64,000 bases of DNA from Epiperipatus broadwayi (lineage: Eukaryota > Onychophora > Udeonychophora > Euonychophora > Peripatidae), in contig JAQFVV010000030.1 in the NCBI GenBank assembly GCA_028023455.1, positions 1,566,501-1,630,500 of the forward strand, given 5' to 3'. The notes below the pieces were generated by a model. The model searched no databases, was not told the origin of the DNA, and was given only the letters and a program-made list of their open reading frames with translations. The translations under genes and the position numbers were made by a program. Positions 22,901 to 34,529 of the stretch are shown here, one piece after another; position 1 is the first letter of the stretch; every line of letters begins with the position of its first letter.

Positions 22901-25310
22901 TTCTTTTTGCACACAAAAAGTCATAGCGCCTTCTAGCGGCAAATGAGCATTGCTTGAGTTTATGTTATATTGAGATCCGTCATAATATGGACGATTTACT
23001 TCATCTGTAATAAATGCATTTTTATCTGTCGATAATTCTATATCCGTATCTTGACTATTAACTTTCAAAGTTTTCATTTTTTTTCTTCCCTAATTGAGGA
23101 GTCTTCATTTTCACTTTTATCCGTAAATATATTATAATTTTTATCTATTGTATTAAAATATCAAACACTTTAGACGTTATGATGACGTAGAAATTAAACT
23201 TTTTATTTTTCATTTATAAATACTAAGTCTTTTTTACTAGGATTTTATATTATTGACTAGAAAGAAAAGTGTGATTTTGGTATATTTAAAAAGAAAAGTT
23301 GTGATAAAAACTTAATAAAAGTCCATGGACGCAATTACTCTCACAATGAAATGGCCAAGAAATCTATGACATTTAATGTGTGTGCGGAAGGGGTTATATA
23401 ATGGTTCATTACCATTTTAAACTCAATACATATAGGAAGAGATTATCTTAATTGTTCACATTAAAAAACACACAAGATAACTTTAAGGTATTTGTTATAT
23501 ATGTATATGTTCAAATACGTATATAAATGCGTAAAGGTAAATGAACGCAAAATGTAAAAATATATATATTAAAGATTTATTATTAAAAATTAAAATGTAC
23601 AAAGTAAAATAGCCAGGTGATTAGAAAGTAAAAGGCTATTTAAATGTAAAAAGCAATTAGAAAGATTAGCGATTGAAGTAACTAATCTAATCAAAATAAT
23701 TGCAGTTAAAAAAATTAATAGTCGAATGAATCAGAGTTCCTTATTCGTTCATTGATAACTATGGCAGAGACCTAAAAATAACTTTTCGCTTGTGTAAAAC
23801 AAAAGTTAAATTCTCCGATCCAGGATGCAGATAGAAAAAGTGAAATAAGTACTTTAACAGCTGAATCAGAAAATACTCATATATTAATTAATCATGGGGT
23901 ATTTTTTAGCATATTTGATCGGTCTTCAAGTCTCTAACACATCTGATGTACCTGTATAGTCGAAATACACTTATAACATGAAAGGATTGATATATCCCTT
24001 TTCATTGTATAGAGATTACTGGTCGTAAAAGCTTACGTGTAAAAGATGCTTTAAAATACGTTTGTTTACAACATATATAAATATACTACTTCAAATAACT
24101 TCAATCAAGCTAATCAAACGTTTGAATTACCTTATATAACAACAACCAATCACTATGAAGAACAGATTTCATAACTTTAAACAATTATTATCATTTTACT
24201 TTTAAACTATATCTAATGTTTCACATTAACAGAGTAACACTAGATGTTTAAGGAATAACCCTGATATCTCAAGATTCATATCAATAATTCAAACTTATAA
24301 CAGCTTTATTTTGGGGCTCATTAAATACATTGCAGAATATCTTATAAGAGAACAACTGATTTTGAAATAGAATTCTATTCTTGGGTTAATTGTTTTAATT
24401 CTTATTTATAAGAATTAAAACAACATTATTTACAAAGATATTAAGGTTTAATGTAGTTATCTAGAAAAAGAAATTCTAATATCAATAAACAATAGTTATA
24501 ATTTTTGAAACAATAAATCAGCTTAGCAATCAAATTCACGAATTCCAAAGTAAAACAAATTTGTTTTAAACTTAAGCAGTTTCTTCTCTGGTTGTGTTTA
24601 GGAATAAAATGGTATAAATATGGACATAAGATCTTGAAACTTCCTATAAAATAAATATATAATATTTAAAAGATATAAATGAAAATTTTTATAAACAAAT
24701 TAAATTAAAAATAAAAAAAAAGTTAAATCAAATGAACTTCAATTTGATTAAATTTTGAACAATTAATTTTTTAATCTGGTCTAGTCATAATGTTATTAGT
24801 TTTATTGCTCGTTGACTAATTTTTACATAATATTCTATTTTTAATTAACAAAAGTAGAAATTATTATATAATACATAAAAAGTTATAGCTGAAAGAAAAT
24901 CAGAAAACTTTTAAAATTCTAAGAATTTCTTCTAAAAATAATAATATATATGAATATAAACATAGAAACGTCTTCTCATGAGTTCATTGTGAAATAAAAT
25001 ATTAGATCATACATATTTTTAAATTGTAATTTATGATAAAACCAGTTCAAGTCTATTGCTAATTATAAATTGAAATAGATTTAAATGATAGAATAGTTGT
25101 TTTAAAATTAGATTTTTGAGTTTTGTATTGTTAAAGTGTAGAATTTAGAAATTGTATATTATATATATCTTATTTTACAATGAACTCTTTGGAAAGCACT
25201 TCAGTGCCTTATTAATAAGCATATTCTTTAATATAACAATTAATAATTGTTTATACTTAATAATTAATAGTTAAGTTTAAATTTTTTTCATCATTTAATA
25301 TTTTTCTATT
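22901..25310. other. AT-rich intergenic DNA
   Basis: A 66-codon minus-strand ORF (23077-22877) has ordinary amino-acid composition but no recognisable domain, and its 3' part runs into the LINE remnant. The rest carries no coding signal. One perfect small inverted repeat lies at 24392-24421. Confidence 0.45.
24392..24421. repeat. Perfect 14-bp inverted repeat with 2-nt loop
   Basis: GTTTTAATTCTTAT and its exact reverse complement are separated by TT. It is AT-rich and could arise by chance or form a cruciform. No neighbouring gene gives it a role. Confidence 0.7.
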
Positions 25311-25832
25311 TTATTTTTTGTTAAGGAGACATACATGCCCTTCGTATAAAAAATGGTGATGAAATTTTGCACCACATTTGCTGCAAATAAAAATATCTTG
25401 TCGGTTATGTAATTTCTTGTGGTTAATTACCCGTTGTTTGTAATAAGACTTGTAAATACATTTATCACATGAGTAAAGTTCTATTCCAATTGAGTGCTTA
25501 ACCCACAGATGAATTTTTAAAAGACGCCAAAGATCGCAATGAACGTTACATTCAGGACATTGATATTTTGTTCCATTTGGGCAGTGGCAATTTAAATGAT
25601 ATTTTAAAAGGTCTTCACTTGAGAAACTGCTACCACAGAACTGCTGTTGGCACTTATAAACAACTTTTACTAAGTGTGTTTGACTATTATGTATAAACAT
25701 GGGACAAATTTTTTTAGATAATTGTTTAAAATTTTGTTGACAGTTGATAATCTTAGATTGAGTTTTATTAGATATATTTTTACTATCATAATCTTCATTT
25801 TGATTCCTTTTGAGACAATTAGTGTTCTCCAT
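25311..25832 (-). CDS. C2H2 zinc-finger protein, intronless ORF or terminal exon (173 aa)
   Basis: The translation contains three well-formed C2H2 fingers and a fourth incomplete one. Finger 1 is C61-x4-C66-x12-H79-x3-H83, finger 2 is C92-x2-C95-x12-H108-x4-H113, finger 3 is C122-x2-C125-x12-H138-x3-H142. Finger 4 has C150, C153 and H166 but no second His before the stop at residue 174. The first 58 residues are polar and rich in Asn, Lys and Gln, without a recognisable domain. The linkers are not the canonical TGEKP type. Such fingers usually bind DNA in the nucleus. The ATG at 25832 is simply the first one in frame; an upstream exon joined by splicing is possible. The frame is open throughout, unlike the surrounding repeats. 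It may be a genuine small gene, a last exon, or a recent retrocopy. No poly(A) tract or target duplication marks a retrocopy. Confidence 0.6.
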   Translation of the reverse strand: MENTNCLKRNQNEDYDSKNISNKTQSKIINCQQNFKQLSKKICPMFIHNSQTHLVKVVYKCQQQFCGSSFSSEDLLKYHLNCHCPNGTKYQCPECNVHCDLWRLLKIHLWVKHSIGIELYSCDKCIYKSYYKQRVINHKKLHNRQDIFICSKCGAKFHHHFLYEGHVCLLNKK

Positions 25833-27419
25833 TTAAATTATTTCCTATTTAAATGCCTAAACTTAAGATTCGTCAGACATCATCTGGTGTATAGATGGAC
25901 ACTCTCTGAGTACCATGTCTATACAAAGAAAAACAAACTTGAAAAATCTTATTAAGATATACTAATAAATAATTAAAAATATAGTAAAGCAAACACACAA
26001 CGAATAAAGTTTTAAGTCATACAATCCTAGATATTCAAAAATATATATCATACTTAAAATAATTATCTGAAGTGATAAAAATTCTTAGATAAATTCTAGG
26101 TATATTATTACTATAAACTTTTAGTATGATAATGACAATAAAAAAAAAATAGTTAAGAATTTCTATAAAGATAATTTTTAAAAAAATATTACCAAAGACT
26201 GGTCAAAGTTTAAAATTTTTTAAAAATAAATATCCCATCGAGCTTTGATCTCTCAAAAAATAGTTTCTATTGAAAAATTAATTATATATAATAAAGTAGT
26301 ACAAATTTAAATATATGCTTGAATTTAAATTAAAAAATAATAATAAAAATTAACTGCTTTAATTAAAAGTATTTTAATCAAAATAAACATTAAATGACTG
26401 GGGGGTTTTATTTTGTTTTTAAAAAAATTATTATGGAAATTTTTTGTCTTTAAAAAGAAGAAGATAATATCCAAACAATTAATTAGACATGAGTAACAGA
26501 TAACTATTTAATGATTTAAATCTTTCATTAGATGTTACTAATATAAAATTATAGATAATAATTTAGATAAATGGAATGGTATGAGAATTATATTAATTTA
26601 TAAAAGAAAGAGAAAAATTATTAGATTTTTAACTAACAATAGGTCAATAGCAATAATCCTAGTTTATAATATATATATGAATAATTCTAAGATGGATGTA
26701 AGAACATAAAATATTCAGAGAAATTCAGAATGGATTTCTTTTAGCTACGAGAGTAGGAAGTAATTTATTCATTGTTACTGACTCAATTTATAAAATCTTA
26801 TAGGAAAAAGAAACAATTATTTGTGCATTTTTAGATATAGATATGCTTAGGATATGATGAATAAAAATAGATTGCATAGTGTGCAGTGATGATGATCAAA
26901 TCCCATCACATGGTTGTTACAACTTGCCCTGTCCATAAAGCTATGTATTCATAAATGTACATATAATTTTTTTGTGGTGATTTTGTATGGATTTTGTTTA
27001 AAAAATCAAATAGGCAATTTCAGTAGACCTACATACTATACACATGCATACAATAGTTATAATTATTATTTAAAATAATAACAGTTTATTACTCAGAATT
27101 TTATTTTATTTTGTCTGACTTGTAGAAGCAAAGAAAAAGATTTATTTTCATATTTTGTTTTAAACAATCTATGATTAACAAATTAGATTTTATAATTTTT
27201 TTATTAGATAAAAATGCAATTTAATTAAAAATAAAGTAAATATTAAGGAATGTTTATTTATGTTTTATGTTGTTCGCAAAAAATTAAAAAACAAATATAA
27301 ATTTGCATTTCCCATATTTAATATATCTCTGAAACATCAAAAATTCTATTATCAAATTTTCTTAAAAATATGGAAGTGCAAGGCCTTGGTCTGAGGTCCC
27401 CAACATAAGAGCAAGCCTT
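25833..27419. other. AT-rich intergenic DNA upstream of the zinc-finger ORF
   Basis: No clear TATA element or exon could be assigned to the zinc-finger ORF. ORF 25722-25955 on plus is an antisense shadow. The end of this stretch may contain further LINE sequence leading into 27420. Confidence 0.4.
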
Positions 27420-27650
27420 GGATTAAACATATTTATTCAGAAAGAACAATTTGCATTTAGAAACAACAGATGAAAAAGAGATGCAATATGAGTTATGATT
27501 ACTGCATAAAGAGTTATATAGAAAAGAAAAAAGTGTTGTGTTAAGATTTATTTCATTGATTTAGAAAAAGCAATTGATAAATTAATTTGGATTATTTTAT
27601 TGTCAGATGATTAATAATGAAAAATGCATTTTAATGAAGCTAAGAGTTCA
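27420..27650 (+). pseudogene. RTE-like LINE reverse-transcriptase fragment
   Basis: With stops tolerated, the plus frame reads EQFAFRNNR, then KRDAI and, after about 25 residues, FIDLEKAIDKLIW. This is the order of reverse-transcriptase motifs in RTE-type LINEs: the GFR block, then the palm motif A that holds the first catalytic Asp. Several in-frame stops show it is dead. Both ends are eroded, and a family A element begins 175 bp downstream. Confidence 0.6.
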
Positions 27651-27823
27651 TTAAAATTAATGATGTTATAATATTTATTACAGTACTAGAATAAATTGAT
27701 TAAGGAAGGAACTAGCAGAGACAAATCTAAGATCAAATGTTATTAGTTACAAAACTCTAACTTTAGTTACTATATCTGCATTTGGATAGAGAATTTAATG
27801 TACATAATGTTAGATACAGTATT

Positions 27824-28163
27824 AAAAGAGGCAACACTCTCCATACAGTAGTGCCACTCAGTGCAAGCCAGAGTAATCAATGGATGCCAGAAGGCTTGTG
27901 CATAAAATCCCCATCTAGTGCCTACTCATCCAATATCCCCAGACTAATTTTTAGCTTGTGGCTTTCATCAGTGAGAAGTCTTGGATCTGAGAGCACTGCA
28001 CCTAGATCTTAGGATCTAATGCAACCCTCCAGCAGCCACCTTTTATCTCTACTTAACTACAAAACTATGAGTCAAATTGAAAACACAATAATATTTTCAA
28101 TACAAGATCATTAGCTTATATGGTCATATAGGTCTGAACTCAGATCATGTGATGTTTAATGGC
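27824..28163 (-). mobile_element. Family A hammerhead retroposon, with 13-bp target duplication (A3)
   Basis: The flanking direct repeats TAGATACAGTATT (27811-27823) and TAGATACAATATT (28164-28176) differ at one base. The body is in minus orientation: CAACACTCTCCATACAGTAG, then the degenerate hammerhead (about 27935-27990), then the AGATCTTAGGATCTAATGC block. At the right it ends abruptly with CATGTGATGTTT in the opposite orientation. The ribozyme core reads CUGAUGA, but the GAAA position is AAAA, so cleavage is unlikely. Confidence 0.8.
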
Positions 28164-28176
28164 TAGATACAATATT

Positions 28177-29649
28177 TAAATTAAGCAAGAAAACATAAAG
28201 TGAAATTTTACACGATTGTACTGTTTCTTATAAACATACAAACGCATAGAAGCTCAGTAAATTCACGGAACTCATTAATAAAAAAATATATTTGAGAATA
28301 TTTTCAAGATGATGCTATAAAGAAAGGATCGTTGGCAAGGAGTGACATGATCAGCTTTGTTATTTGGTGACGTGCTGTTCGCAATGCTTTATAAATATTT
28401 ATATGTTGCGTACTCATTTTCTTAAACACCATAAATTGGACTATGAATGGTTCAGTACGAGTAAGATTTTATTCTTTTTTTTTTTAGTTACTATTAACAT
28501 ATATGTTACTTTGAAATTAAATGGTATTATGATTTCACACTTTATAACCAAACAATGTTGAATTTGTCTGATTCAAAGTTATAATTTATTCTTCCCCGTC
28601 TGGCAGATCAAAATAATAAATAACTATCAATTACAACAAAGTACAGCAAGTATAAAAAAGTTATAAAATGTCTAAACTGCAGAAGTTACAAAAGCCAGCA
28701 ATTAAACTCGTAAGTGAAATAACAATTTTTAGTTTTAGTAAGAAAAATCGGAATAGGGCATAAGGTTAAAGTTATAAATAGTACCGCCCAATTTTTTCAA
28801 ACTGCGGCAGTACGAAGATACGCAGTTTACAAAGTTTTCAGGGACGCCTTTTAGATTATTCTCTTACTTTTAAACTAAAATTAGCAAAGAAATGAATTTT
28901 TAAAGTTTTACATGGGTAATTTTTTTTCCCCAAAAATTATGAATATTAATAATCGGTTAGTAATCTTAATCTTTTTTTGTTTATATGATTAGTAAACTTA
29001 CGGCCGATTAATTGGTTTTAATTTTATGCACCTCGGTGCCTCTTCTCTAGATTAATATTTAAACAATTCAATTACCCTCTAGGACACACAGATGCACAAA
29101 AGAAACAAAAGTGCTTACATTTTTAAATGTGTATTTTGCCAAGGGAGATGATGCGCAGAGTTTTTTTAATCCAAGAAAAACCCTTCTCCCCTAATATATT
29201 ATAGCGACCTCTTTATTCCTTAATCAAATGTGCGCGTACATACTTATACACTCGACTTTATATAAAATTATTCTAGATTTAAAAGTATTTATTTCTAACT
29301 CTATAGTAGTTACAAGTTCCCTAATGACCCTGAAATGGAAAATTTATTTTTTAACTTTTATTTTACATCGTAAAATGTTCTTGATATATTATCGAACTTG
29401 AAATGTCTAAAAAGTACCACATGTGACACGAATTTAAAAATATAATTATTTCAGCGCTGCTATATTTCTGTCCTTTTTTTTTAAATTTTATAAAAGTAAA
29501 CCGGTATATTCTCTATTAACCCAATTTTTTTTTGTATTTCGTCTATGAATAACATTTAAATCATCGTTAATCATTTTCGCTTAAATGCTTCTTTCTTTGA
29601 GCCTCCCATCAATTGCTCTTGACCTCTCCCCCCTTTTTTTTCTTGCATT
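28177..29649. other. Intergenic DNA, no feature recognised
   Basis: A somewhat GC-richer stretch lies at 28780-29240. No ORF with a domain, no repeat match and no RNA gene was seen. Confidence 0.4.
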
Positions 29650-29666
29650 CATATATATTCATAGTT

Positions 29667-29769
29667 TTCATATGTCATAGCATCGTCCGGGAGGCGAACC
29701 CACAACCGTCTGCAACCAACTACTTGCTTGCAAGGCGGCTGCGATGACTTCTCGGCTAACAACGCTTGA
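29667..29769 (-). mobile_element. tRNA-derived SINE (family S1), copy 2, with 17-bp target duplication
   Basis: The identical 17-bp repeats CATATATATTCATAGTT at 29650-29666 and 29770-29786 bound the element. On the minus strand it has the S1 head (GCCGAGAAGTCATCGCAGCC), an anticodon-like loop CTTGCAA, the B box GGGTTCGCCTCCC and the terminal GCTATGACATATGA. It contains an extra insertion of about 15 bases after the anticodon arm relative to copy 1. The intact duplication makes this a clear retroposition event. Confidence 0.85.
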
Positions 29770-30644
29770 CATATATATTCATAGTTGACACTTGATTATA
29801 TATGTATAATCAAGTTTCAACTACGAACAAGTGCATTGAAGTAATTTGATATTAGCACAAAAATAATTAATAACATTTGATTATCGTCAATTCTATTTTA
29901 GAATATCAAATTTACATTTCAAAACAGTGAAGCCATTTACATCATTAAGGTGCATCATATTTATACTTAATCTTTGTTTGTGACAGATTGTAGTAGTTGT
30001 TTGTCACCTAATGGACCTTAAGAGTTCTTTTATAAGTTGTTTATTCAATAGTTATCATTTTTAGGCAATGAGAGTCCATTGCAATATGAAGATATCTTTA
30101 ATGGCTTCTCTCCAAAAATTGGCCCCAAAATTTCCATTTTCATAATGATCCAACATTTCATCCTTCTACTTCAGAGAAGGTCTTTTCTGAGAATGTTTTT
30201 TATCTTTATATTAAAGAGCATCAATGGGATGATAATGACTATTACCATCATTATTATTATTTCTAAGCTGTTTGTGAGCAGATAGTCAAGATAAACTGAT
30301 GTCTTTCTTAAGTGAGCATAGAGTGATTTCTGTGCATTAGTATGGTTTTGTGCTAAAAAAAGTACTTTAGATGCTCTTAATAATCATGTGTATAATTTGA
30401 CATCATTGTTAAATAATGGTCTTAAGACTGCAGCTCAATATTTAGATCTTTCTAAAGCATTTGACTCTGTTCATTATAAAATTCTTCTTCAGTAATTGTA
30501 TTCATATGACTTTAGAGCCATTTTGTTTCTTGGTTACAAAGTTATTTAAAAGACAGAAAACAGGCAACCAAAATTCATAGCAATATTAGTGATTTTAAAT
30601 TCATGAAATTATGGAGTTCCACAGGGTTCAGTACTTGGTCCTAT

Positions 30645-31100
30645 TAAAACAGGCAAAACTCTCCATTCAGTAGTGCCACACAGTGCCAACCAGAATTATC
30701 AATGGATGCCAGAAGACTTGCATAAAATCCCCCATCTAGTGCCTACTCATCCAATATCCCCAATCTAGTTTCTGGCTTGTGGCCTTCGTCAATGAGGAGC
30801 TTTGGAACTGAGAGCACTGTATCTAGATCTTAGGATCTAATGCAACCCTCCAGCAGCCACCTTTTATCTCTACTTAACTACAAAACTATGAGATTCAAAG
30901 CTTCTCACTGATGAAGGCCACAAGCCAGAAACTAGTCTGGGGATATTGGATGAGTAGGCACTAGATGTGGATTTTATGCCCAAGCCTTCTGGCATCCATT
31001 GATTACTCTGGTTGACACTAAGTGGCACTAGTGTATGGAGAGTTTTGCCTGTTTTAATAACAGTTATGTGCTAGCATAAGAAAGTGATCATGTGATGTTT
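30645..31100. mobile_element. Family A hammerhead retroposon, inverted dimer inserted in a LINE (A4)
   Basis: Bounded by ACTTGGTCCTAT (30633-30644) and ACTTGGCCCTAT (31101-31112), a 12-bp target duplication created inside the LINE reverse-transcriptase frame. The left arm is minus, starting at AAAACAGGCAAAACTC. The right arm is plus and ends GATCATGTGATGTTT. The left arm lacks the last ~50 bp that the right arm has. The plus-strand hammerhead is intact in core residues (next entry). The minus-strand one has C3 changed and its cleavage triplet altered. Because the host LINE was already a readable frame at insertion, A4 is younger than that LINE copy. Confidence 0.88.
30889..30952 (+). ncRNA. 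Type I hammerhead ribozyme, core intact (in A4)
   Basis: CUGAUGA at 30908-30914, stem II GGC/GCC (30916-30918 and 30924-30926) with loop CACAA, GAAA at 30928-30931, stem III AC/GU with a 2-nt loop, and cleavage expected after C30937 (GUC). Stem I pairs UUCUCA (30902-30907) with UGGGGA (30938-30943), two of the six as G-U. One A on each side of stem II leaves an A-A mismatch at the 10.1-11.1 position. The very short palindromic stem III suggests activity as a dimer. Activity is inferred from sequence only. Confidence 0.6.
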
Positions 31101-31340
31101 ACTTGGCCCTATGTTATTTTAAATTTATATTAATGATATTTTTGCATTGCTTTTGAATTCAGTGATTTTTATTTTTGCTGATGATATTGCTCTGTCTGTT
31201 GGTGCTGTTTCATATAGTTTTTTTTTTAAGCAAATGATTAATAAGGATTTGGTTTTTATTAGTAACTGGCTTGTGTTAAATTGATAATCAATTGTAATGA
31301 AATGAGAGCTATTCTTTTTTCTTATTAATTTGCTTCTCAT

Positions 31341-34300
31341 TGTTTGAATATTTCTATTTGTAGCCAATACTGTGCCGGTCAAAATTGTGTATTAATTCAA
31401 CAAGACCAATAATCCAAGCAAAAGTACCTTGAATCCAACCATGCACAAGATACATATGTCAGGACAAGGATGAATCCTAACCTATTTGCCTAAACTATTG
31501 CCTCTCTGACTAATGGATAACGTTTGTGATGACACTAGCAGTGCTTGGTTTTATTCCGTCCCAGCTGGAGGTCATGGTTCACATAGAGACTCAAAATAAT
31601 AAAAGGGTTTATATGAAAATTTAATGATTTAATGGATTCTGATGATTGCAGAATGGTACAGATATGATTTGATCGATTACTAATGGTTTGAACCGTAATA
31701 ATGATAATTCTTTATGGCAACATTACAAAGAAGTGAATTTAAATCAAAGAAATATTTAAATAAATAGAGTAATTAACCTTAGAGATTGGGAGTGATGACA
31801 AACTAAGCTTATTTAAAATAACAATATCATAGGAATTTATTAAGGAATTTAGTACAAAATAAGTTAAGTCTTTGTTTGTACAAGTTGGTTATTTTCTTTA
31901 ATTCATTTTGATGCGGCTTTGACAAATAATGTAAAAGTTTGTTAATTGGTCGGCCAAAAACCAATCAGCAATAAAATATTATTAGCCCTCTTCAAGATAT
32001 TACAAATAAATCTGTTATATATATATATTACAAGACATGAAAGATGGGCATTTAAAACACTATTACATTTAAAATCATTTGTATATAATGAGTGTGGGAA
32101 GCAAAATAGTTCTTAAATAAATAATTGGCAATTATACAGTCAGATTTAATTAATTGGGATTTGTTTATGAAGAATGTGCCATCATGGCAGAGAGCATTTC
32201 AGGTTTGCTAAATAAAGTTATAAAATGATGAAGAAGGCAGTAGGCTATTATAGATTACAACAAAAATAAATGAGGTCTGTTATGAACTTCTGGGTGGCTT
32301 TGCTTAAAAGAAATCCCTGGTTTATACAGGTGGATGATGAGAAATTCTGGCCCTCCAGCCAAAACATGTCTCTGGATAATAATAATAAATGTGATGTGCT
32401 GGCCTTTCCATACACATCTTAAATGGCAATGCCCAAAAATGGATCCCTTGGTATGAACTACGTCTACTTTGAGGGAGTGTGAAAGATTGGACTGGTCATA
32501 GTTAAATTTCCGAAGGTCCTGATGAGTAAGTAGCAAAGCAAAATACTAATACTAAACGAATGGTTGTAGCTATAAATACATAATGCCTTAGACATATATA
32601 TATATAGATAGTGTATCCCTAACAAAATTAATAACTTAATTCCTGATTAAAATAATTGGCTCCCTAACATGATGGAAAGTCCCAGAGGCCTTAAGCCATT
32701 ACTGAACGGATCATAAAACATAATATAAAAAAAGGAAGTCAAGAATTAAAATTTAAAATATAAGTTGTTTTCCACACTTTACAAATATTTCATTTATTAA
32801 TAAATTATTAAATAGTTTATAAAAGATTACAAAATAAGACTGTCTTTTAATTAACATAGACAGGGCATTGAATATCAAACTCACTTCTGATGAAGTTTGA
32901 CAATATAAAGCATAATAAATTATACATCGAATTTTTTACTATTTTTGACAAATAAAAATATATATGTATGAAACATATACTGACAAAACACTATAATAGA
33001 TTTTACTTAATTGATTCACTAAAATTCTTTATTCTTTCAAAAATAATTACAGGGCTATTTTAAATTGGAGGCAATAGTAAGATATGTTTAAAATAATTTC
33101 AATCATTCAAAGTAATTTATATATATGATGTACAAAACTAAACGAGCTTTCTATTAATTAATTTATGGGAAGTAAGTCTCCTGTAATGATTTTGACTGGA
33201 AAAATAAGAGGGAGAGGATTTAAAGTTAGTTACTCACTGAGTTTTGTACTTGGCAATTTCAGTAAGTCAAATATTCTAAATATACCAACAAAAATTAATT
33301 TAATTTGCCGCATCAAAATAATGTGTGATTTTTAGAAGAATTGATATTTTAAATTTAAGAGAAAAATTAAAAGACGCATTTTAAACCAAGCTGTATAAAC
33401 ATTACACAGATATATAAAATATAAATTAATATTGATTTGGAAAACAAGTAAAATAGAATCAATGGCTTGCAGCAAATTGGATGTTACCTCAGAATCAATC
33501 AGTAGGCATTCCATGGCTTGAAACAGGCAGTTAATACAGTCAGATCATTTCAGGCTTCCTCGACACAGACAGTTTCCAGCTAGATGTTGAAAGCACTGGA
33601 AAGGCATTGATGGGCTGGTGGGACAGAGCTCCGGAAAGCAACAGTCAATCTTTTTAGCCAATCATTCTTTAATCACGATGTACTAAATCTAAACTACTCT
33701 CTTCAGTTAAAACTCAATCAATCAATAATATCCTTATCAAATTTTCCACTATTTATGTGTTCTGGTCTTATCTAGAGGATTCAATCTACAGTGACAACTG
33801 CCAATTGAAATTGCTCTAAGCGGTCCTCTGAGGTTGGTGCCTGCTTTGGAGGGAAATCTATAATTCTGCATTAACATGCCCCAAGGGTTGATTTGCTAAT
33901 TAAAAAACAACAACAACAAGCATATTCAGTTTATCAGTCATTGTATTAACAAAATCTATTTAATTAAGGTTTAGATTAACAAAAATGTAGATTTTATTCA
34001 GAAAAATTTTAGGAATTTGGTACAATGACTTTCAAACTTATATTTGATATAAACTTGAATAGAAATTTACAAAAATATTTTTTACAAATATTACATTGTT
34101 TACATAATTGATCCTTTAATGTACATTTATCAAAAGATAAATATAAAATGTTACCAACTGATTAATTTAAGAAAAATTAACTTTAATAAAAGAATTTAAA
34201 ATATTTGTAACATTTTATAGATATCCAGGATTCAATTCAATTTAACAAAATACACAATATACATTTTTACAAATATAAAATAAATAAACTATTATAAAAG

Positions 34301-34518
34301 GTTATTTTTAATTATAAAATAAGATTAATGAAATATAAAAGATTATAATATTGAGCAAAATATACTACCACCTATTATGAGATAGGTGTCAGTTAATAAA
34401 GATTGGGTTCAAACCCAGACTAGTGCTGATAACATTGACACTAGGTGAAGCAGAAATATGTACTATATTTCCAGCTTCAATACTGAGTTCATTGTACTAG
34501 TATTTGTACTTGTGATAC
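31341..34518. other. Intergenic DNA between LINE fragments
   Basis: More than 3 kb without a recognisable domain. Slightly GC-richer stretches lie at 31380-31570, 32250-32530 and 33520-33890; ORFs 32255-32536 and 33332-33514 (minus) have no motif. It could hold an unrecognised insertion that split the LINE pieces at 31 and 35.7 kb. Confidence 0.35.
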
Positions 34519-34529
34519 TATTGTTTTTG

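Larger units (their letters stand above)
30300..31340 (+). pseudogene. Jockey-like LINE reverse transcriptase, interrupted by family A element
   Basis: Left part (30340-30632): YGFV block, then AAQYLDLSKAFDSVH (palm motif A), then GVPQGSVLGPI (motif B region). The frame then breaks where the 456-bp A4 element is inserted. Right part (31113-31340): a decayed YINDIF, then IFADDIALS whose FADD at 31174-31185 is the catalytic motif C. Removing A4 and one copy of its 12-bp duplication rejoins the GPI and LF-type residues expected in sequence. Scattered stops mark it as a pseudogene. The C-terminal part at 35732-36340 may belong to the same copy. Confidence 0.75.

Noticed and set aside
27782-28012. 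Recurrent ORF reading VVPLSASQSNQWMPEGLC (also near 34966, 35421, 40080 and 53658)
   Set aside because: At first it looks like a conserved protein family. It is one frame of the family A noncoding element, disappears with small changes and has no domain.
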